A DNA stretch of 64,000 nucleotides from Candidatus Marithrix sp. Canyon 246 (GTDB lineage Bacteria; Pseudomonadota; Gammaproteobacteria; Beggiatoales; Beggiatoaceae), in contig NZ_MCBX01000002.1 of assembly GCF_001723685.1 (NCBI RefSeq), forward strand, positions 124,001 through 188,000, given 5' to 3'. The notes below the pieces were generated by a model. The model saw nothing but the letters and a program-made list of their open reading frames with translations, was not told the origin of the DNA and made no database searches. Below, one piece after another: positions 58,601 to 64,000 of this stretch. Both the position numbers and the translations under genes were made by a program. Each line of letters starts with the position of its first letter. The stretch's first letter is position 1.

Positions 58601-59107
58601 TGTATATATGCAGTAAGCTAAGTTGTCTGGCTTGGTTTGGTTTATTGGGTTTTTAGTAGTTTCTTGAAATATGTTGTGCCAATCTTTATCTATTGATACT
58701 ATTTTTGCTTTATTCTGTGGTAGGCTTGTGGATAATTGATCTTGAGTTACTATTACTGATATTTGAGAATCTTTTAGCATAAATGCTAAACGTTCTTTTG
58801 GATAAGATGGATCTAAAGGTAGATAAGCTCCACCAGCTTTGAGAATGCCTAGTAAGCCTACTATCATTTCTATTGAGCGTTCAATACAAATTCCTACTAA
58901 TATTTCTCGTCTTATGCCTAATTTTCTGAGATAATGGGCGAGTTGGTTGGCTTGATTGTTCAGTTGTCGATAAGTAAACTGTTTATCTTCAAAAACAATT
59001 GCAATTGCTTCAGGAGTGCGTTCTACTTGTTGTTCAAACAATTGGTGAATGCACATATTATCTGGATACGAACTGTAGGTATTATTCCATTCAACTGGTG
59101 GTATCAT
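52604..59107 (-). CDS. Dimodular non-ribosomal peptide synthetase, A-T-C-A-T-R, with PilZ-like insert
   Basis: 2167 residues. Domains: A1 (about 20-605) with YTSGSTGQPKG and the C-terminal LTANGKIDR; PilZ-like insert inside A1 (about 455-556); T1 (LGGNSL, Ser646); C (about 700-1135) with HHIILDG (836-842); A2 (about 1158-1640) with YTSGSTGKPKG; T2 (IGGNSL, Ser1691); and a terminal reductase R (about 1770-2140) with GTTGFIG and Y1938-x3-K1942. It would join two amino acids and release the dipeptide as an aldehyde, as in the AusA synthetase, which has the same A-T-C-A-T-R order. No condensation domain starts the chain, so A1 loads the first residue. Specificity codes read from A4/A5 (A1 D-V-S-S-I-G-A-V-C, A2 D-V-S-N-V-G-A-V-C) do not match a substrate that I can name. 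No phosphopantetheinyl transferase is in the window. Confidence 0.95.
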   Translation of the reverse strand: MIPPVEWNNTYSSYPDNMCIHQLFEQQVERTPEAIAIVFEDKQFTYRQLNNQANQLAHYLRKLGIRREILVGICIERSIEMIVGLLGILKAGGAYLPLDPSYPKERLAFMLKDSQISVIVTQDQLSTSLPQNKAKIVSIDKDWHNIFQETTKNPINQTKPDNLAYCIYTSGSTGQPKGVLLEHRGLCNLAAALIKTFKIKAENRVLQFASISFDVSISEIIMALVSGASLYLETKQKLLPGTPLLQVLRDNAITTISLLPSVLDTLSPEQLPNLKTIIIGGETASAKQISRWAPSRNFYNAYGPTEATVCATIEKCTNNNQTPPIGTPIANTQIYILDKQMQPVEIGVAGELYIGSVGLARAYLNRPELTREKFINTPNGRLYKTGDLARYCSDGKLEFLGRIDHQVKIRGFRIELEEIEAKLHKHPGIEDTVVVAQKDKLNDKQIVAYIVYQSALERVPLHSACIVEFDNKHQIELTTEEISPCGVDLLGMPDDYKIGQQLRLQLWLPEADNDLWVKGKIAWIYKQRAGIEFDLTPKKQDQIRNSIKYILEKKGLVHTLQNILVEHLRDFLQKSLPSYMIPSYFVILDSLPLTANGKIDRQALPAAESFQTYSFIQEKLIQIWSEFLPQKVIGIHDNFLALGGNSLLATRIISRVNNELGINLPLYSLFETPTIAELSKQIETQTKHNSQNTIKPAPRNDNIPLSFAQQQLWLVQQLIPESMPVYNEPTTIHLGGAINAAILEQSIKEIIQRHEAFRTTFKTVEGKPVQIISPSIAFTLPLIDLTKLPANERKTESLKIATKEAIKPFDLLTGPLFRATLIKLDDQDYRLFLTWHHIILDGISIYNILLPELESLYKSFSKGTISQLETPYIQYADYAIWQRQQSDLEDQIKYWKQQLADLPKLQLPIDHSRTAQQTYNGARECLALPKQLTESLKELSKKEGVTLFMTLFAAFNVLLYRYTGQEDISVGTVTAGRNKPELESVFGFFLNTLVLRTDLSKQPSFQQLLKRVREVTLEAYAHEDLAFEKLVKELQPDRQLGTNPLFQVSFIMEPTILNLDSGWIPSQLDIHTATSKFDLTIELDERAEGIIGRIEYNTDLFDQSRIIRMIGHYQTLLESIITNPQQSISHLAILTKQEQQQFREWNNTSQVLPDKQCIHQLFEEQVERTPEAIALVFEDQQLTYQQLNQRANQLAHYLRKRGVKPETLVGICVERSLEMIIGILGILKAGGAYVPLDPTYPEQRLNFMLEDAKVQILLTQKHLENKLLTQSQINLDSNWEKIAQESTENPVNTTIPDNLVYVIYTSGSTGKPKGVMIEHRGLCNLAIELINIFNVEQNSRVLQFASFSFDVFISEFVMALLSGATLCLAKKNDLLPGIPLLQTLRKQDISIVNLLPSVLATLPFEALPSLKTIVVGGNKCEIELVKPWARNRSFFNAYGLTETTVCVTTNKYNDNNLLPIGHPISNTETYALDKYLQQIPIGMVGELYISGISVARGYINNPELTANSFIYYKDNGNQKILYKTGDLVRYLPNGKLEFLARIDNQVKIRGFRIELGEIEAILKQHAAIQEVAVITTQSNINSDKRLIAYFTTQIQHTLSTKELRDFLQEKLPDYMIPSVFVFQETLPLLPNGKVDKSSLFSPSDNLYLNLKESFVAPRNPLETLLADIWAKLLQLDKVGIYDNFFEIGGNSLVAVQVITKLQKTLSVELSIKYLFEKPTIEKLAKTIEKLQQQDGIYDLTKVIDFNAEAVLDPKIYPKNQFVIENVTKPRNIFITGTTGFIGAYLIDELLKNTDAKIYCLIRAVNEREALKRLHNNLDKYNINYYHSSRLIPICGDLEQPLIGLSFEKFEILAEQIDIIYHNGAQVNFAKPYSVLKAANVLGTQEVLRLACRKKVKPVHYISTLAVFSLVGCLNFPKVITEKDDINNHKTYLNEDIGYTQTKWVAEQLIWSAKSRGIPITVFRTGFIMGHSKTGHTYSSHYIFRMIKRCIQTGYIPNIVNQKYEFIPVDYASKAIVYLSRQQESLGKAFHIVPLHSQNISLINFFEMICSYGYKFKKIPYQDWIEKNISNIHDNNNPLLPFLPLLTEKVNGNITRLEWYQNTPDVDCQNTLNGLANTSISCPPMNVQLIDTYLSYLIKIGFIQPPSKNDNAIPTNNVVQPKANHMVC
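57440..57745 (-). other. PilZ-like domain inserted in NRPS adenylation domain 1
   Basis: Residues 455-556 interrupt the A-domain between the core (QIVAYIVYQS) and the small C-terminal subdomain (EHLRDFLQKSLPSYMIPSYF). The insert begins with RVPLHSACIVEF, then IELTTEEISPCGVDLLG, then IGQQLRLQLWLPEADNDLWV, then KGKIAWIYKQRAGIEF, the order of strands in PilZ domains. The c-di-GMP motifs are only partly kept: RxxxR is R458-VPL-H462, and the (D/N)xSxxG is E481-I-S-P-C-G486. Confidence 0.65.
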
Positions 59108-59157
59108 AATTTATGATCCTCTTTAATCTTAATGTCTGTTATTTATATAGTTAGTAA

Positions 59158-60918
<1,761 letters not shown>

Positions 60919-60925
60919 AATAATT

Positions 60926-62101
60926 CTAGGAATTAAAACGCTCAATAATAACATCAATTAATTGTTTAGCTAAAATTTTTTTATTAGCACGCGCTAATTC
61001 TAGCCCTCCATCTTGCCAAAATAGAGATAGAGCATTATCTTCACTGTCAAAACCTAAACCTTCAATACCAACTTGGTTGGCGGCTATCATGTCTAGTTTT
61101 TTTGCCACTAATTTTTTCTTGGCGTATTCAACCAGATTGTTAGTTTCAGCGGCAAAGCCTACTGTAAATGGTGGATTTTCTAAGTTGCTGACGCTGGCTA
61201 GAATGTCAGGGGTTGGTTCTAAATTGAGTTGTAATGTAACAGCCGTTTTTTTTAATTTTTGTTCGGCTTGTTTGACTGGGCGATAATCTGCTACTGCGGC
61301 GGTTGAGATAAATATATCTGTATTTTTAATCTGTGCCATTACGGCTTCATACATGTCTTGGGCACTATTCACAGAAATAGTTGCTGTTGATGAAGATAAA
61401 CATACTGGTCCACTTATTAATGTGACTTCATATCCAGCGGCTGAGGCGGCTTCTGCAATCGCATAACCCATTTTCCCACTGCTACGATTACTAATAAATC
61501 TAACAGGATCAATATGTTCACGAGTTGGTCCAGCGGTTATTAAGACTTTTTGAGTGGTTTTATGAAAAAACAATTGTAAAGAATCAATTAAATCAACAAC
61601 TTCTAACATTCTACCAGCTCCAACATCACCACAAGCTTGTGAGCCAATAGCTGGACCAAAAATCGTAATTCCTCGTTGTTGTAATTTCTGACAATTTTCC
61701 TGAGTAATAGCAGCGTGCCACATTTGTTGATTCATAGCAGGAGCTACACAAATCGGAGCCGCTGTAGCTAAACAGAGCGTACTAAGTAAATCATGAGCAT
61801 GACCATAAGTCAAATTAGCTAAAAAATTAGCAGTAGCAGGGGCTATTAAAACCATATCAGCCCAACGCGCTAATTCAATATGTGCCATAGCGTCTTGTAC
61901 AACATATACAGATTTTCCAGATAGAGCTTCTAAAGTCAAAGGAGTAATAAACTTAGTAGCCATTTCAGTCATTACTACTTGTACTTGGGCTTGCTGCTCA
62001 ATTAAGCGTCGTACTAAATCAGCGGATTTATAAGCGGCAATGCCGCCGGTAATGCCTAACAGGATTTGTTTGTTTTTTAGTAAGCTGTCAGATTTAATCA
62101 T
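60926..62101 (-). CDS. coaBC: Bifunctional phosphopantothenoylcysteine decarboxylase / phosphopantothenate-cysteine ligase
   Basis: 391 residues. The N-terminal CoaC domain starts [20 protein letters not shown]; its flavin and active-site region is [20 protein letters not shown]. The C-terminal CoaB domain has [20 protein letters not shown] and [12 protein letters not shown]. It makes 4'-phosphopantetheine for coenzyme A, which is needed for the carrier domains of the NRPS as well. Its ATG overlaps the pgsA stop by 8 bp. Confidence 0.96.
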   Translation of the reverse strand: MIKSDSLLKNKQILLGITGGIAAYKSADLVRRLIEQQAQVQVVMTEMATKFITPLTLEALSGKSVYVVQDAMAHIELARWADMVLIAPATANFLANLTYGHAHDLLSTLCLATAAPICVAPAMNQQMWHAAITQENCQKLQQRGITIFGPAIGSQACGDVGAGRMLEVVDLIDSLQLFFHKTTQKVLITAGPTREHIDPVRFISNRSSGKMGYAIAEAASAAGYEVTLISGPVCLSSSTATISVNSAQDMYEAVMAQIKNTDIFISTAAVADYRPVKQAEQKLKKTAVTLQLNLEPTPDILASVSNLENPPFTVGFAAETNNLVEYAKKKLVAKKLDMIAANQVGIEGLGFDSEDNALSLFWQDGGLELARANKKILAKQLIDVIIERFNS

Positions 62102-62636
62102 CTGCTTTCAACAAAATCGGCATTGCTGCTTTTAAATACAAAATCATTGACCATAAAGTTAAAATTGCTGCAATATATAAACAAATAAAACCTAATCCTA
62201 AAAACGCTTCACCATACAACAACATTAACAATGCACACATTTGCGCAGTAGTTTTAACTTTACCAAAGTTTGATACCCCAACAGCGGCGCGTTCACCCAA
62301 TTCTGCCATCCATTCCCGTAAAGCAGAAATAGTAATTTCACGTCCAATAATAACCGCCGCAGGAATTGCCATCCACGGGGTTGGATTCTGTTCTACCAAC
62401 AAAACTAATGCTACTGCTACAATTAACTTATCTGCCACTGGATCTAAAAAAGCACCTAAAGCAGTAGTTTGATTCCAACGTCTAGCTAAATGCCCATCAA
62501 ACCAATCCGTCAGTGCCGCTACCGCAAAAATACCAGTAGTAATTATATTTTTCCCTTCCCACGGTAAATAAAAACAAATAACTAAAATTGGAATTAACGC
62601 AATTCTTAGCAAAGTTAAGATATTAGGTGTATTCAT
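62094..62636 (-). CDS. pgsA: CDP-diacylglycerol-glycerol-3-phosphate 3-phosphatidyltransferase
   Basis: 180 residues, an integral membrane enzyme of phosphatidylglycerol synthesis. The CDP-alcohol transferase motif D-G-x2-A-R-x8-G-x3-D-x3-D is complete in [20 protein letters not shown] followed by DPVADK. Helices are at residues 5-25, 30-45, 73-90, 130-150 and 150-170. It overlaps the upstream HisG-like gene by 14 bp. Confidence 0.95.
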   Translation of the reverse strand: MNTPNILTLLRIALIPILVICFYLPWEGKNIITTGIFAVAALTDWFDGHLARRWNQTTALGAFLDPVADKLIVAVALVLLVEQNPTPWMAIPAAVIIGREITISALREWMAELGERAAVGVSNFGKVKTTAQMCALLMLLYGEAFLGLGFICLYIAAILTLWSMILYLKAAMPILLKADD

Positions 62637-63777
62637 TATAATAACTATCTAATTTTAATTTAGCTTGCTGAATTAAATCAAGTGCTTGTTCTTGTTTATA
62701 ATTATCATCAGCTTTCCAATTGCGAGTTTGCAATCTATAAGGGCGCAAACCATTTTTTATATCTTCTGAATGACAAAACAAATCCGTAATTGATGGCTTA
62801 TTTAACCATGAATCACCCATATTTTTTTCTAAAGCACAATACCATAAAGCAAACTGTTTAATATGTTCATCCTCAAAATAACCCATAGGTTTTAAATTAT
62901 CAACAAATTTTTCTAAAACTGGATTGTTTATATATCTATGATAGTCAACTACATACAAACTTTCAGACAAAAATAACGGCTCACCATGTAAAATCAAACC
63001 CTTTCTTTTAAGAGTATTACCAGTTTGAACAATCTCAAGCCCGACACATCCAGCCTCAGCCTCCAAAACTGCATCTTCTACATCTTCTACAGAAGTGATT
63101 TTAAGCTCAGGATAAGCAGCCGCAACAATACCAACATAACGCCCCTTAACAAAAACCCGTTGCCCATTTTTTGATAAATGAGCCACAAAATCTTTATATA
63201 TAGAACAAGAGGTTTTTGAAATCAAGAAAAAACCAACCATATCTTGAATATCCTGCCTCAAAACCGGATTATAACGAGTTAATTGAGCAGAACCAGCAAT
63301 TCGTATTCCAGTTGGTTTTTCTATATTATAATTATACATACCCCACTTAGTTACCAAAGTAGGATTATGCAAATAATACTGAGTCATAGTCAACAACTCA
63401 TCCAAACCAACTACTGCACAATCAATCTCATCCAACCTAATCAAAGACGAACCATTATGCGGCTCTTCGCCTTCAATACGCACACAAATATCATTAATCA
63501 TCCATTGATAAGCTAAAAACCCAACTCTATAAGGGCGATTTTCCCGCTTACGATCAACAGACAAACCAAAACAAGGAATTTCCTTCAAAGCCTCAAACAA
63601 AAATTCAGAAGCCTCCTCAAAAGAAACCCTGCTCATCTTCTTACTTTTTTTAGAAATCGCTAAAATTTGATCTATTTCATCATTATTAACCCCTAAATTT
63701 TTTAATTTAGCTAAAAAATTTTCAAATGTCCTACCAGTTCTTGGAATAGCACATGTTACTTCAAAATCTTGTTGCAT
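62623..63777 (-). CDS. HisG-like protein of unknown function
   Basis: 384 residues, longer than HisG (about 290 for the long form). The segment [20 protein letters not shown], then [20 protein letters not shown], corresponds to the PRPP-binding motif of ATP phosphoribosyltransferase (usually A-D-x-I-V-D-x-x-x-T-G-x-T-L-x-x-N-x-L). It is preceded by [20 protein letters not shown]. The first 110 residues and the last 100 do not match HisG. The catalytic-region residues are not fully conserved, so enzyme activity is uncertain. There are no histidine genes nearby. It overlaps pgsA by 14 bp and appears to lead that operon. Confidence 0.65.
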   Translation of the reverse strand: MQQDFEVTCAIPRTGRTFENFLAKLKNLGVNNDEIDQILAISKKSKKMSRVSFEEASEFLFEALKEIPCFGLSVDRKRENRPYRVGFLAYQWMINDICVRIEGEEPHNGSSLIRLDEIDCAVVGLDELLTMTQYYLHNPTLVTKWGMYNYNIEKPTGIRIAGSAQLTRYNPVLRQDIQDMVGFFLISKTSCSIYKDFVAHLSKNGQRVFVKGRYVGIVAAAYPELKITSVEDVEDAVLEAEAGCVGLEIVQTGNTLKRKGLILHGEPLFLSESLYVVDYHRYINNPVLEKFVDNLKPMGYFEDEHIKQFALWYCALEKNMGDSWLNKPSITDLFCHSEDIKNGLRPYRLQTRNWKADDNYKQEQALDLIQQAKLKLDSYYNEYT

Positions 63778-63788
63778 CTTAATTAACC

Positions 63789-64000
63789 TTAATAAACCAA
63801 GCTAAGCTCAAAATGAATACCCTTATCTTGTAAATTATCATTATCTTGTTCTGGTATGTCTTTTAATGCATAACCCCAATAAACTTGACTACGAATATAT
63901 TGATTAGGATGCCAACGTAATCCTAATCCTGCACTATAAATATGTTTTAACTGTTGCAGCTCATTATGGTTATTGTTCCAAGCACGCCCATAATCAATGA
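63789..64000 (-). CDS. Two-partner secretion outer-membrane transporter (TpsB/FhaC type), C-terminal part
   Basis: The gene runs off the window; the last about 70 codons are seen. They read IDYGRAWNN, then SAGLGLRWHPNQYIRSQVYW, then LQDKGIHFELSLVY and stop, the last strands of a ShlB/FhaC-type barrel with the aromatic C-terminal residue. It would export a large TpsA-type protein through the outer membrane. Its partner would be outside the window. Confidence 0.75.
   Translation of the reverse strand, partial: IDYGRAWNNNHNELQQLKHIYSAGLGLRWHPNQYIRSQVYWGYALKDIPEQDNDNLQDKGIHFELSLVY

Noticed and set aside
60919-60957. A longer RadC starting at 60957
   Set aside because: It would overlap coaBC by 32 bp and add a hydrophobic stretch without family similarity; the ATG at 60918 fits.

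Overview
The window is a low-GC (roughly mid-30s percent by eye) gammaproteobacterial chromosome segment. The gene set (mnmA, hflD, grpE-dnaK-dnaJ, dapB, nadK, nadB, hemB, coaBC, pgsA, dacB, a two-piece-free tmRNA with the tag ANDDIYALAA) is gammaproteobacterial. The AT-richness, the dispersed short palindromes and the many decayed genes suggest a sulfur-oxidiser-type lineage (Thiotrichales-like). That taxonomic guess is inference only.

Layout. 1-4675 (minus): the 5' part of a very large secreted VWA protein with about ten 77-residue Ig-like repeats, preceded by a small secreted partner. 4676-11420: a decayed mutS copy, a restriction endonuclease/DNA methylase pair, and the intact mutS. This arrangement looks like insertion of a restriction-modification unit with duplication of nearly the whole mutS target. 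11421-16690: a gene remnant, a DGQHR-domain protein, a pseudopilin, two lipoproteins and a periplasmic cyclophilin. 16731-19203: ybeD-like gene, ssrA with a clear sigma70 promoter, hflD, and mnmA facing it with overlapping 3' ends. 19399-23397: an S24-like protein, recD, and an FtsK-like protein whose ATPase motifs are degenerate. 23470-28034: the grpE-dnaK-dnaJ-dapB block behind a near-consensus heat-shock promoter. 28119-42154: nadK, nadB, a PhoX-like/cytochrome/VWA cluster, an amidase, glucokinase and dacB, mixed with at least six gene fossils. 42191-47906: an RND efflux pump with its adaptor, and two paralogous small SCP2-like proteins, one exported and one not. 48021-59107: an McrB-like AAA ATPase, a YfiR-like protein, a TonB-dependent receptor and a dimodular non-ribosomal peptide synthetase. 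59227-64000: hemB, radC, coaBC, pgsA, a divergent HisG-like protein and the 3' end of a TpsB/FhaC-type outer-membrane transporter.

The strongest unusual signals are: (1) a PilZ-like domain inserted inside the first adenylation domain of an A-T-C-A-T-R synthetase, next to a YfiR/TonB-receptor pair, which suggests cyclic-di-GMP control of a peptide aldehyde or pyrazinone; (2) the restriction-modification island bounded by a fossil and an intact mutS; (3) an FtsK-like divisome protein that has lost Walker A and Walker B; and (4) a recurring pattern in which a shrunken copy of a gene lies a few kilobases before its intact copy (mutS, the VWA gene, dacB).
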